A DNA stretch of 64,000 bases from Deltaproteobacteria bacterium. Lineage in GTDB: Bacteria > Myxococcota > Kuafuiibacteriia > Kuafuiibacteriales > Kuafuiibacteriaceae. Below are positions 16,792 through 25,258 of the stretch, in pieces (the stretch's first letter is position 1; each line of letters begins with the position of its first letter). The position numbers and the translations under genes are program-made. Under the pieces are notes generated by a model, which was not told the origin of the DNA, searched no databases, and worked only from the letters and a program-made list of their open reading frames with translations. The DNA lies in assembly GCA_020632995.1 (NCBI GenBank), contig JACKEN010000002.1, positions 310,001 to 374,000 on the forward strand, in the 5' to 3' direction.

Positions 16792-17168
16792 TGCGTGCTG
16801 TCTGGATGGTGTTGGGCTTGGGGCTCGGGGTGGTGGGCTGCAAGGAGGCGGCGCCCCCGCCCGCGCCGCCGCCCGCCCCCGAGGAGGCGCCCGCGCCCGC
16901 GCCCCCGCCGGTGGGGGCGCGCATGAACGGCGCGACCCGCACCGCGCCGATGGGGGTCGCGCCGATGGGGGTGGCCCGCCCGGACGAGGCCCGGGTGCGG
17001 GTGGATCTGGCCGGGGTGCGGGCCGCGATCCGGGAGCACCAGATGCTCAACAACGGGGCCAACCCGCCGTCGGTGGAGTCCATGGACCTGCGGCTCTCGT
17101 TCCCCGGCGACCTGAACTACGACCCCACGACGGGCACGGTCCGCAGCAAGACCTACCCACAGTACTGA
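16791..17168 (+). CDS. Small lipoprotein with pseudopilin-like tail
   Basis: 125 residues. The signal peptide has a lipobox (LGVVGCKEA), followed by a Pro/Ala-rich stretch (about 20-45) and a short folded region. The C-terminal pattern (AAIREHQMLNNGANPPSV, then DLNYDPTTGTVRSKTYPQY) resembles the globular end of GspG-type pseudopilins, where a helix is followed by a calcium-loop-like strand and an aromatic end. The pilin N-terminal helix is absent, so if the resemblance is real this is a tethered derivative. The ATG overlaps the stop of the VIT/vWA gene (TGATG), which implies coupled translation and a shared role at the envelope. Confidence 0.6.
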   Translation: MRAVWMVLGLGLGVVGCKEAAPPPAPPPAPEEAPAPAPPPVGARMNGATRTAPMGVAPMGVARPDEARVRVDLAGVRAAIREHQMLNNGANPPSVESMDLRLSFPGDLNYDPTTGTVRSKTYPQY

Positions 17169-17191
17169 GCCGCTGGTATGCCTTCGGGGTC

Positions 17192-18943
17192 GTGAGCGAC
17201 CTGTTGGAGCGGGTCCGCACCTTCGCGGATCGAGACGTGGATGACGAGGCGGCGGCGTGGCTGCGCGCTCGTGCGAGCGAGGCCGAGGCCGGCGACGCCG
17301 CGGCGCGGGCGGCGCTGGACGACGCGTTCCAGGGGCCCCTCGAGTTCGGCACCGCGGGCCTGCGCGGCCTCGTGGGGCCGGGCGAGACCCGGATGAACCG
17401 CGCGGTGGTGATCCGCGCGACCTGGGGCCTGGTGCAACACCTCTTGCAGGTGCAGCCGGACGCCGCGGCCCGCGGGGTGGTGATCGGGCGGGACGGCCGC
17501 CGCATGAGCCCCGAGCTCCAGCGGGACGCGGCCGAGGTCATCGCGGCCCTCGGGGTGAAGGTGCACTGGCTCGAGGGCACCACCCCCACCCCGGTGGCCG
17601 CGTTCGCGGTGAAGCACCTCGGGGCGGCGGCGGGGGTGGTGGTCACGGCCAGCCACAACCCGCCCGCCTACAACGGGTACAAGGTCTACTGGGGGAACGG
17701 GGCGCAGATCATCCCGCCCATCGACGCGGGGATCGCAGGCCAGATTGCAGTGGCGCCCGCCGCGCGGGCGGTGCGGCGCGCCCCCGAGGCCGAGGCCCGG
17801 GCGGCCGGGCTGTGGGTGGACGCGGTGGTGGAGGACGCGTATCTCGACGCCATCGGCAAGTTGGCTTTCACCCCCGACGCGCCGGTGGGCGAGCTGGTGG
17901 TGGCGTACTCCGCCCTGCACGGGGTGGGGGAGCGGGTGCTCCGGCGCGCCTTCGCCGCGCGGGGGATCGGCAAGCTCCACTCGGTGGCCGAGCAGGCGGA
18001 GCCGGACGGCGCCTTCCCCACCGTCTCGTTCCCGAACCCCGAGGAGCCGGGGGCCCTCGACCTCGTGCTGGCCCTGGCGGGCCGGGTGTCGGCCGACGTG
18101 GTGCTGGTGAACGACCCCGACGCGGACCGGCTCGGGGTGGCGGTGCGCGGGGCGGACGGGGCCTGGGCGGCGCTGTCCGGCAACGAGATCGGGGTGCTCC
18201 TCGCCGACCACGTGATGCGCCACGACGCGCCCGGCGACGCCAACCGGCTCTTCGTCACCACCTTGGTGTCCTCGCAGATGCTGGCGAAGATGGCGGCGGA
18301 CCGCGGCGCCCGCTACGCCGAGACCCTCACCGGCTTCAAGTGGATCGCGAACCGCGCCATGGCCCTCGAAGCGCAAGACGGCCTGCGCTTCGCGTTCGGG
18401 TACGAGGAGGCCCTCGGCTACACGGTGGGGACGGTGGTGCGGGACAAGGACGGCATCGGGGCGGCCCTGGTGATGGCGGAGCTGGCGGCGGGGCTGAAGG
18501 CGCGGGGGCAGACGCTCCACGATCGCCTGGCCGAGCTGTGGCGGGCCCACGGCTTCTTCGTGAGCCGGCCGAAGAGCCTGACCCTGCCGGGGCGGGACGG
18601 GATCCCGAAGATCAAGGCGGCGATGGCGCGGCTGCGGGCGGCCGGCCTGGGCGCGGTGCCCGAGGCCACCGACCTTTGGGACCTGGAGGCGGGGGTGCGG
18701 GTGTACGCCGACGGCCGCGAGGTGCCGGTGCCGGGTTGGTCGGGCGACGTCCTCATCTACGGCCTGCCGGGGGGCGGCCGGGCCTCGATCCGGCCCTCGG
18801 GCACCGAGCCCAAGCTGAAGATGTACCTCGAGGTGGTGGAGGCCCTCGGCGCGGACGAGCCGGTGGCCCAGGCCCGGGTGCGGGCGGACGCGAAGCTCGA
18901 CGCGCTCCTGGCCCGGCTCCTGGCCGAGGCGGACCTGGCGTAG
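17192..18943 (+). CDS. Phosphohexomutase (phosphoglucomutase/phosphomannomutase, PGM2-like)
   Basis: 583 residues in four domains. It interconverts hexose 1- and 6-phosphates in the cytoplasm. Landmarks are FGTAGLRGLVGPG near the N-terminus, the phosphoserine loop TASHNPPAYNGYK, the magnesium loop NDPDADRLGVAV (DxDxD), the sugar-binding GYEEALGY, and the phosphate-binding RPSGTEPKLKMY. The length and the AGLRG motif fit the bacterial PgcA / animal PGM2 branch rather than AlgC. Substrate (glucose, mannose or ribose phosphate) cannot be decided from sequence. The GTG start at 17192 lacks a strong ribosome site and lies 23 bp after the preceding gene, so co-transcription is likely. Confidence 0.92.
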   Translation: MSDLLERVRTFADRDVDDEAAAWLRARASEAEAGDAAARAALDDAFQGPLEFGTAGLRGLVGPGETRMNRAVVIRATWGLVQHLLQVQPDAAARGVVIGRDGRRMSPELQRDAAEVIAALGVKVHWLEGTTPTPVAAFAVKHLGAAAGVVVTASHNPPAYNGYKVYWGNGAQIIPPIDAGIAGQIAVAPAARAVRRAPEAEARAAGLWVDAVVEDAYLDAIGKLAFTPDAPVGELVVAYSALHGVGERVLRRAFAARGIGKLHSVAEQAEPDGAFPTVSFPNPEEPGALDLVLALAGRVSADVVLVNDPDADRLGVAVRGADGAWAALSGNEIGVLLADHVMRHDAPGDANRLFVTTLVSSQMLAKMAADRGARYAETLTGFKWIANRAMALEAQDGLRFAFGYEEALGYTVGTVVRDKDGIGAALVMAELAAGLKARGQTLHDRLAELWRAHGFFVSRPKSLTLPGRDGIPKIKAAMARLRAAGLGAVPEATDLWDLEAGVRVYADGREVPVPGWSGDVLIYGLPGGGRASIRPSGTEPKLKMYLEVVEALGADEPVAQARVRADAKLDALLARLLAEADLA

Positions 18944-18982
18944 GCGCTTTCCACCGCGCGGGGCGTGTGTATCGTCCCGAGC

Positions 18983-19390
18983 ATGAGCGACGGCAAGCAC
19001 CGGAACACCAACAAGCCCGAGGACTGGACCGAGATGGCGGAGCGCCTGGGCAACCAGCTCGCCCGCGGGCTGGACGCCTTCGGTGACCGGGTCCAGCAGG
19101 CGCTCGAGGCGCTCGACAACCCGCAGGCCCGTCGCCGTCACGGCATGAAGGTGGAGGACCACCGCGACAACCCCGAGGGGGTGGCGGTGGAGGGCCTGCT
19201 GCGCGGGGACTGCTTCGAGCACCAGGGCGACCTCTTCATGCGCCTCGGCTCGATCCCCGACACCAAGCGCAGGGATGAGGTGGACGCGGTGAACCTGGCC
19301 AACGGCGACGTGCGCCTGTTCGAGCGCGGCACGCGGGTCACCGCGGTGGACGCCAAGGTGGTGGTGGAGTCGCGGCGAAGCTCGACTTGA
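18983..19390 (+). CDS. Hypothetical protein
   Basis: 135 residues from ATG 18983 (an upstream in-frame GTG at 18965 is less likely). I do not recognise the family. It is hydrophilic with no signal or membrane segment. An N-terminal amphipathic helix (residues 12-45, EMAERLGNQLARGLDAF...) is followed by a basic turn and a beta-rich second half containing a single Cys. It lies between the phosphohexomutase and slyX genes, 39 and 33 bp away. Confidence 0.65.
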   Translation: MSDGKHRNTNKPEDWTEMAERLGNQLARGLDAFGDRVQQALEALDNPQARRRHGMKVEDHRDNPEGVAVEGLLRGDCFEHQGDLFMRLGSIPDTKRRDEVDAVNLANGDVRLFERGTRVTAVDAKVVVESRRSST

Positions 19391-19423
19391 CCCGCCGCGC
19401 CTCATTGGGCGCCATCCTGGTAC

Positions 19424-19630
19424 ATGAGCGATAGTGAGACCCGCCTGACCGAGCTCGAGCTCCGCTACATGGAGCAGAGCGATCTGGTCGAGAAGCTGAA
19501 CGCCGAGCTGGTGGCGGCGAACACCGAGATTCACGGCCTGGGCCTGCGCGTGAAGCGCCTGGAGCGACAGATCGAAGATCTGCTCCGGTCGGTCGACGCG
19601 CCCGCGAACGAGAAGCCGCCCCATTATTGA
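19424..19630 (+). CDS. slyX: SlyX-family small coiled-coil protein
   Basis: 68 residues, almost one continuous coiled coil (RLTELELRYMEQSDLVEKLN, then KRLERQIEDLL), ending in PPHY, the hallmark C-terminus of SlyX. SlyX is small, cytoplasmic and conserved in Proteobacteria, with no established biochemical role; the name comes from genetic linkage to a lysis gene. Length and ending both match the family. Confidence 0.85.
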   Translation: MSDSETRLTELELRYMEQSDLVEKLNAELVAANTEIHGLGLRVKRLERQIEDLLRSVDAPANEKPPHY

Positions 19631-19741
19631 GCGTCTCCGCTGGCTCCGTCTCAATGCGGAGATCTTCCAGAAAGGAGTGAAACGAAAAACGGAGCGAGCC
19701 GAACGCCTCCCACGGGTGCCACAGCGCCCGGAGGATTAAGG

Positions 19742-21154
19742 ATGAATTATCGCGCTCGTTTCACGTTGGTACGTTGGCTCGCGCCTCTGGTGGGGGCATC
19801 CCTGTTCGCCGTCGGCGCAGGTCGGGCGGAAGCCAGCCCCGACGTCTCCATCAACGTCGTCGTCCTCGACGACGTGTTGGCCTGTGATCAGGACGGCTAC
19901 CTGGACTCCGACGAGGTGGGGCGCGCGGTGGTCACGGTGCAGAACCTGACCCCGCACGACGTCTACGGGGCGCGGGTGAGCATCAAGGGCCTCACCCCCG
20001 AGGTCGCGGTGGAGGCCGACGGAGAGCTGATGCTGGCGAAGTTGCCGGCCTTCGGCTCGGGGTGGGTCGAGACCGAGCTCAAGCTCGTGGCCAAGCCGGA
20101 TGGGGAGCTCGGCCTGCGGGTGGAGTTCCTGCCGCCCACCGGCGTCGAGATGGTGAGGGAGGCGGTGGACGCCTACTTCCCGGCCGACATCGACGACGTC
20201 GCCCAGGGCGCCACCTACGACGACGCCTCGGGTCCGCTCACCGCCTGGTCGTCCGAGTGGCGGCCCGAGTATGGCGCGACCTCCGCGTGGCGTCAGGGCC
20301 TGGACGAGAACAGCAACCCGGTCTGGTTCGTCGAGGGAGGCGAGCAGGGCACGGACTCCGTGCTGGTGTCGCCGCCGATGCAGCCGGCCCACGGCCAGGA
20401 CTTCGTCTTCAGCTTCGCGCAGCGCTACGACCTGGGCGACTGGGCCGAGGGCATCGCGGGGGCGGTGGTCGAGATGAGCACCGACGGCGGCCGCAGCTGG
20501 CGCGACGTCTATGAGTACATCGAGGTCCCCTACAACGGCAGCATGAGCGAGCACGCCAGCGCCCTCGAGTGCAGGCGGGCCTTCATGGGGCAGAGCGCAG
20601 GTCTCCCTGCCCAGCAGCGCGTGGCCCTGGACTTCGGCACCACCTTCGAGGGCGAGACCTTGCAGTTCCGGTTCCGCATGGCGGCCGAGGGCGCGCTGAA
20701 GGGCGTGGGCTGGGAGCTGGACGACTTCGAGGTCGAGGGCGCGGCCTACGCGCCGTTCCCGAGCCGGGTGGCCCACCGCGGTCAGTGCCTCCCCGCCGCC
20801 GCCGCTGGCAACCTGAGCGGCGTGCTCGCGCAGGCCCCCGGCAGCGTCGGCCAGCCCAGCTATCAGTTCCCCAGCGCGCCGACCGCGAACAGCCAGGTGG
20901 GCGCGGCCCCCTCCGCGGCCCAGGTCTACGAGCTGGCCCTGCCCGAGGCGGCCGAGAACATGCAGGTCGCCCTGCAGGCCGAGAGCACCGCGGTGCCCAG
21001 CGTCGACGTGGTGACCTCGGGCTTCGGTCGAGTCTATGGCGGCCAGGTCGCGGCCAGCGGCTGCACCGCGGTGGGTGGGCCCGAGGCGGCGACCCCCTTC
21101 GCCCTGGTCCTCATCCTGGTCGGCGGCGCCGCGCTGTCCCGTCGTCGCAAGTAA
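19742..21154 (+). CDS. Secreted protein with MYXO-CTERM-like sorting tail
   Basis: 470 residues. A signal peptide (about 1-31, ending RAEA-S) leads into beta-rich domains. The segment VVVLDDVLACDQDGYLDSDE, followed by VTVQNLT, looks like an Ig-like fold, and a jelly-roll-like module follows (DFVFSFAQRYDLGD, GWELDDFEVEG). The tail is a Cys, a linker, a hydrophobic helix (PFALVLILVGGAAL) and a basic end SRRRK. This is the tripartite MYXO-CTERM type of sorting signal seen in Myxococcota, in which the Cys is processed for outer-surface anchoring. The ribosome site GGAGG (19730-19734) has ideal spacing. Its last 121 bp overlap the antisense sigma-factor gene. The 111-bp gap upstream holds no gene. 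Confidence 0.78.
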   Translation: MNYRARFTLVRWLAPLVGASLFAVGAGRAEASPDVSINVVVLDDVLACDQDGYLDSDEVGRAVVTVQNLTPHDVYGARVSIKGLTPEVAVEADGELMLAKLPAFGSGWVETELKLVAKPDGELGLRVEFLPPTGVEMVREAVDAYFPADIDDVAQGATYDDASGPLTAWSSEWRPEYGATSAWRQGLDENSNPVWFVEGGEQGTDSVLVSPPMQPAHGQDFVFSFAQRYDLGDWAEGIAGAVVEMSTDGGRSWRDVYEYIEVPYNGSMSEHASALECRRAFMGQSAGLPAQQRVALDFGTTFEGETLQFRFRMAAEGALKGVGWELDDFEVEGAAYAPFPSRVAHRGQCLPAAAAGNLSGVLAQAPGSVGQPSYQFPSAPTANSQVGAAPSAAQVYELALPEAAENMQVALQAESTAVPSVDVVTSGFGRVYGGQVAASGCTAVGGPEAATPFALVLILVGGAALSRRRK

Positions 21155-21801
21155 GATTTCCCTTCCGCGGGAGGGGGCTGCTTCCTCGCCCCCTCCCGCG
21201 GGTCCTCCCTCGAGGCGATCTCGGCGTCCACCTTGCGCGCGAGGCGCTTGAGTCGTGAGCGCCACGCGTAGACCGCCGCCTCGTTCATCCCCTCATGCTC
21301 CGCGAACCAGGACACCGAGCGCTCCTCTACGAACAGGCGCACGAACATCGCGAAGCCCTTGTCGGTGGAGCGCCGTCGCACCGCGACGAGCACCATCGCC
21401 AGCCGCTGGCGCCGGGCGAGGGCCGACTCCGGGCTCGGGACCGGCGGGTTCAGCGCGCTCAGATCGGACGTCGCCGCCGGGTCCTCGCGGTGGCCGCTGC
21501 GCCGGCCGGAGCGGGCCCAGCCGATCACGAAGCGCTCCGCCACCAGCCCGACGAACCCCTCGAGGCTCGCCCCGCGCTCCGGCGCCCAGTCACGCAGCAC
21601 TCGCCCGTCCTCCTCGAGGAGCACCCGAAAGACCTCTTGCGTCAGGTCGAGGACGTCGGCCCGCCGCCGCCGCCCCCGGCGGGTGAGGGTCGCGCTGATC
21701 GCTCGCTGGATGCCCGGGGTGAGGCGCTGCACCAGCTCACGCTCCGCCTCCACGTCGCGGGCGAGGGCCCGCTCGATCAGCTGCTCATCCGCCGTCGTCA
21801 T
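21034..21801 (-). CDS. ECF-type RNA polymerase sigma factor
   Basis: 255 residues. Region 2 lies at about 15-95 (LVQRLTPGIQRAISATLTRR, DVLDLTQEVFRVLL, ending FVIGWAR) and region 4 at about 125-195 (FVRLFVEERSVSWFAEHEGM, then AAVYAWRSRLKRLARK, a helix-turn-helix). Regions 1 and 3 are missing, as in ECF sigmas. The normal fold would end near residue 200. The reading frame continues another 55 Arg/Pro/Ala-rich residues through a strong hairpin and into the antisense of the surface-protein gene, so the tail may be a read-on artefact. No anti-sigma gene is adjacent. ATG 21801 is preceded by GGGGA. Confidence 0.75.
   Translation of the reverse strand: MTTADEQLIERALARDVEAERELVQRLTPGIQRAISATLTRRGRRRRADVLDLTQEVFRVLLEEDGRVLRDWAPERGASLEGFVGLVAERFVIGWARSGRRSGHREDPAATSDLSALNPPVPSPESALARRQRLAMVLVAVRRRSTDKGFAMFVRLFVEERSVSWFAEHEGMNEAAVYAWRSRLKRLARKVDAEIASREDPREGARKQPPPAEGKSYLRRRDSAAPPTRMRTRAKGVAASGPPTAVQPLAATWPP
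21165..21201. terminator. Perfect 13-bp stem hairpin at convergent gene ends
   Basis: CCGCGGGAGGGGG (21165-21177) pairs perfectly with CCCCCTCCCGCGG (21189-21201) across an 11-nt loop. It begins 10 bp after the stop of the surface-protein gene and should terminate its transcript, although no T run follows. On the other strand it lies inside the predicted tail of the sigma-factor frame. Confidence 0.6.
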
Positions 21802-21892
21802 TGTCGTATCCCCTCATCGCGAGCGTCAGCGAAAGGTACGTGGGCGCGGGTGGCCGGAGCATCTGGGCGCGCACGCGATTTTGTCGGGGCCC

Positions 21893-21928
21893 GCTACTCA
21901 ATTTTTCGGTCGGCGCTACTCAGGTTTT
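21893..21928 (+). promoter_or_regulatory. Direct repeat GCTACTCA-N2-TTTT, two copies 22 bp apart
   Basis: GCTACTCA at 21893-21900 and again at 21915-21922, each followed two bases later by a T tract, with 22 bp (two helical turns) from repeat to repeat. They lie 28-57 bp upstream of the ATPase-LuxR regulator gene in an otherwise AT-poor region. MalT, the model for this regulator class, binds directly repeated sites, so an autoregulatory site is plausible. This is inference from position and symmetry. Confidence 0.45.
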
Positions 21929-21949
21929 GCGGCGTGGCATACTCCGCTC

Positions 21950-24553
21950 GTGAGTGGGCCGCTGATGCTGGAACGAGAGCGTGAGCTGCAAGCGCTCGAC
22001 GAGACGTTTCGGTCGGTGGCGCGCTCGGGCGGTCAGCTCGTCCTGGTCTGCGGCGAGGCAGGGATCGGGAAGTCGACCCTGGTCGGTCAGTTCCTCGAGG
22101 CGCTCCCGCCCACGCAGCTCCGGGCCATCGGCTACTGCGACCCCCTCGAGACCCCTCGGCCGCTCGGTCCGCTGCGCGACATCGCGGCGCGGCTCCTGAG
22201 CGCGGTGGCGCCGGCCACCGACGAGGCGGTCTTCTTCGACGTCCTGCTCCAGCGGCTCACCGTCGCGGAGTCAGCGGTGCTGGTGATCGAGGACCTGCAC
22301 TGGGCGGATGAGCGCACGATGGACTGGCTGAAGTTCATCGGGCGGCGGATCGCGATGCTCCCGGTGCTCCTGATCTGCAGCTATCGGGACGACGAGGTCG
22401 ACGCGACCCACCCGCTGCGCGCCGCGCTCGGCCAGATCCCGGCAGGCCGCAAGACCCAGCTCACGCTGGCGCCCCTGTCGCTCGAGGCGGTCCGCCAGCT
22501 GTCGGGCACCTCGGAGCTGTCGCCCCGGCGGCTCCTGGAGGTCACCGGCGGGAACCCCTTCTTCCTGACCGAGGTGATCGGCCAGCAGACCCCCAACGAC
22601 TCGGTCCCCACGACCATCGCCGACGCGCTGAACGCGCGCCTGAAGCAGCTCCCGGCGGAGGTGGTCCGCCTCTTGGAGTTCACGTCGTGTTGGCCGGGCG
22701 CGGTCCCGACCAGGACCCTCACCCGCTCGTCCGACGTGTGTACGCCCGACGCGCTCGGCCACGCGCTCCGCCACGGCCTGCTGACCGAGTCGGACGGCAA
22801 GCTGACCTTCAGGCACGAGCTCGCGCGGCGCGCGGTCTATGACCGGATGGTCGCGCCCCAGCAGATCGAGGCGCACGCCCTCTTCCTCGAGGCGCTCACC
22901 GCGGGGGACGTGGAGGGCGCGACGCCCGACATGATCGTGCACCACGCGCGCGGGGCGCGGGACGAGGCGCGCCTGTTGGCCTACGCGCCACGGGCGGCCG
23001 AGCAGGCGGCGCGCTTCGGCGCCCACCGGGAGGCGGCGCGCTACCTGGCCTACGCGGTGCGCCTGGCGGACCGGCTGCCACCCGCGGAGGCGGCGGAGCT
23101 GTACGAGGCCTGGGCCTACGAGGCGGGGCTCTCCCTCGCGATCGACGCCGAGGTGATCGACGCGCGGCAGAAGGCGGCGGCGTTGTGGCGGCAGGTCGGC
23201 CGTCCGGAGCGGGTGGGCGAGAACCTGCGGTGGGTCTCGCGCCTGCACTGGTACCGAGGCGAGCCCGAGGAGGCGCAGCGCTACATCAAGGAGGCCCTCG
23301 CGGTGCTCGAGGGGGAGGCGCCGTCCTCCGCCAAGGCCAAGGCGTACGCGCTGCGCGCGCAGTTCTTCATGCTCCAGGATCAGATGGTCGAGGCGATCGA
23401 GTGGGGGCAGCAGGCGCTGGCGATGGCCGAGGTCGTCGGCGACCCCGAGATCCGCGTGCACGCCCTGAACACGGTCGGCTCGGCCCGGCTCTTCCGCGGG
23501 GACTGGGCGGGCGAGCCCGAGCTCCGCGAGAGCCTGGCCCTGTCGCTCGCCGCGGGGCTCCACGAGCAGGCCGCGCGCGTATACACGAACCTCTCCGAGT
23601 GCCTGATCGAGCTCCGCGCCTTGGACCGCGCCGAGCAGCTCGTCGAGGAGGGGATCGCCTTCGACATCGCGCACGACCTCGACGCGTGGACGTACTACCT
23701 GATCGGCAGGAAGGCGCAGCTCAGGTTCGAGCAGGATCGCTACGAGGAGGCGATCTCGATCGCGCAGGATGTCCTGCTCCAAGAGAACCAGACCCTCCTG
23801 ATGCGGATGCCCGCGCTGATCGTCAGGGCGCGAGCCGAGGTCCGGCTCGACGCGAAGCGGGCCGAGGAGCCGCTGCGTGAGGCGGTGGCCGCGGCGGAGC
23901 AGATCGGCGAGCCGCAGTACCTGGCGATGATGCGCCTGACCGAGATCGAGCACGCGGTGCTCGCGGGGGAGCCCGCGCGGGCGCGGGCGGCCCACGAGTG
24001 GCTCCGCGCCCTGACGCCCGGACTCCTGAGCCCGCGCAAGCGCGGTGAGGCGCTGTTCTGGGCCCGGATCGCGGGCCTCGGCGACCTCGGGGGCGGCGAG
24101 GGCGAGCTGCCCGAGGCCTTCGCGCGCTTCCTCGAGGGGGCGCTCGATGCCGCGCACACCGCCTTCGAGCGCGAGGGCTCGTACTACCTCGCGACCTGGG
24201 CCCTCGGGGCCGGCCGCGCGGCCGAGGTCGACGCGCGCTTCGAGCGGATCGGCGCCACCGCCGCGCGCCGCTACCTGAGGACGCGGGCGGGGGTGGAGCT
24301 CCCGCCGCTCAAGCGCGGGCCCTACAAGAAGGCCCGAAAGCACCCCTACGGGCTGACCGGCAAGGAGCAGGAGGTCTTGCAGCTCCTGGTCAAGGGCTAC
24401 AGCAACGCCGCGATCGCGGAGGAGCTGTTCCGGTCGCGCCGGACGGTCGAGAACCATGTCTCGTCGATCCTCTCCAAGCTCCAGGCGAAGAGCCGGCTCG
24501 ACATCATCCTCCTGGTCCGGAGCGCCCCGCACATCCTGGCCTCTGGCCTCTGA
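21950..24553 (+). CDS. ATPase-type LuxR transcription regulator (MalT/LAL-like)
   Basis: 867 residues from GTG 21950 (ATG 21965 is the alternative). An AAA-like ATPase domain comes first: Walker A GEAGIGKST (K41), Walker B LVIEDLHWAD, and the downstream GGNPFFLTEVI block typical of large LuxR proteins. A long helical TPR-like region spans about 330-790. A C-terminal LuxR helix-turn-helix occupies about 800-860 (LTGKEQEVLQLLVKGYSNAA, RTVENHVSSILSKL). These regulators use ATP-driven oligomerisation to activate transcription in response to a ligand. The Crp/Fnr gene follows by 12 bp. Paired direct repeats upstream may be its own operator. Confidence 0.88.
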   Translation: MSGPLMLERERELQALDETFRSVARSGGQLVLVCGEAGIGKSTLVGQFLEALPPTQLRAIGYCDPLETPRPLGPLRDIAARLLSAVAPATDEAVFFDVLLQRLTVAESAVLVIEDLHWADERTMDWLKFIGRRIAMLPVLLICSYRDDEVDATHPLRAALGQIPAGRKTQLTLAPLSLEAVRQLSGTSELSPRRLLEVTGGNPFFLTEVIGQQTPNDSVPTTIADALNARLKQLPAEVVRLLEFTSCWPGAVPTRTLTRSSDVCTPDALGHALRHGLLTESDGKLTFRHELARRAVYDRMVAPQQIEAHALFLEALTAGDVEGATPDMIVHHARGARDEARLLAYAPRAAEQAARFGAHREAARYLAYAVRLADRLPPAEAAELYEAWAYEAGLSLAIDAEVIDARQKAAALWRQVGRPERVGENLRWVSRLHWYRGEPEEAQRYIKEALAVLEGEAPSSAKAKAYALRAQFFMLQDQMVEAIEWGQQALAMAEVVGDPEIRVHALNTVGSARLFRGDWAGEPELRESLALSLAAGLHEQAARVYTNLSECLIELRALDRAEQLVEEGIAFDIAHDLDAWTYYLIGRKAQLRFEQDRYEEAISIAQDVLLQENQTLLMRMPALIVRARAEVRLDAKRAEEPLREAVAAAEQIGEPQYLAMMRLTEIEHAVLAGEPARARAAHEWLRALTPGLLSPRKRGEALFWARIAGLGDLGGGEGELPEAFARFLEGALDAAHTAFEREGSYYLATWALGAGRAAEVDARFERIGATAARRYLRTRAGVELPPLKRGPYKKARKHPYGLTGKEQEVLQLLVKGYSNAAIAEELFRSRRTVENHVSSILSKLQAKSRLDIILLVRSAPHILASGL

Positions 24554-24565
24554 GACGGAGCTACG

Positions 24566-25258
24566 GTGAAGATCGCACCTGCAGACAAAGAGGCCTTCCG
24601 TACGGCAGTCGAGCAGTTCCATGAGCGAGAGCGGCCCGGCGGGCCGGGCCGAATCGCAGCGAGGGCTATAGGAGGCCCCGCAGGGGTCTCCGTGAAATTC
24701 GGCCCGCACCCACCGGAGGCGCTGGCAGCAGCGGAGTCGCTGCTCCGAGCACGGACCCTCGCGCGCGGTGAACACCTGCTCGTGGGGGGCATGGAGCGCG
24801 CCTCGGATGTGGTCTTCGTGGTCCAAGGCGTGTTGCGCGAGTACTTCCTGCTTGCGGACGGGACGGAGCGAACGAAGGCGTTCATCGCAGAGGCACAGGT
24901 CGCGGGGTCGCTCGCGGATCTCCTCTCGGACGCGCCGTCGCGAGCGAGCATCGTCGCGGAGCACGAGACGCGCGTCCTGCTCGCGCGGTACGACGAGATG
25001 AAGGCGCTCGGGCAGCGGTTCCCGTCGTGGGCTGACTTTGGGCGCCGCACCACGGCTGCGCTGCTGTCGAGGAAGGCCGAGCGGGAGTACGAGCTGTTGG
25101 CGCTCGACGCGGAGGGCCGCTACGAGGCCTTCCTCGCCCAGTGCCCGGGCATGGAGGCGCGCGTGACGGCGAAGAACGTCGCGTCGTACCTCGGGATCAC
25201 GCCGGTGCACCTGTCTCGCCTGCGTCGCCGGCGATCCGGGGCGCGAGCAGGGAGATGA
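24566..25258 (+). CDS. Crp/Fnr-family transcriptional regulator
   Basis: 230 residues from GTG 24566. A cyclic-nucleotide-binding-like beta barrel lies at about 55-140 (ARGEHLLVGGMERASDVVFV, GVLREYFLLADGTERTKAFI, GSLADLLSD). A winged helix follows, with recognition region TAKNVASYLGITPVHLSRLR. The barrel lacks the Arg/Ser pair typical of cAMP binding, so the ligand is unknown. The first 42 residues are not part of the fold, and GTG 24692 (with AGGGG at 24682-24686) may be the true start. It sits 12 bp after the LuxR regulator gene. The 3' end overlaps the convergent membrane-protein gene by 62 bp. Confidence 0.85.
   Translation: MKIAPADKEAFRTAVEQFHERERPGGPGRIAARAIGGPAGVSVKFGPHPPEALAAAESLLRARTLARGEHLLVGGMERASDVVFVVQGVLREYFLLADGTERTKAFIAEAQVAGSLADLLSDAPSRASIVAEHETRVLLARYDEMKALGQRFPSWADFGRRTTAALLSRKAEREYELLALDAEGRYEAFLAQCPGMEARVTAKNVASYLGITPVHLSRLRRRRSGARAGR

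Noticed and set aside
24620..24670. A 16-codon frame ATGAGCGAGAGC... inside the start of the Crp/Fnr gene
   Set aside because: Very short, no ribosome site and no homology; the Crp/Fnr frame explains the region.
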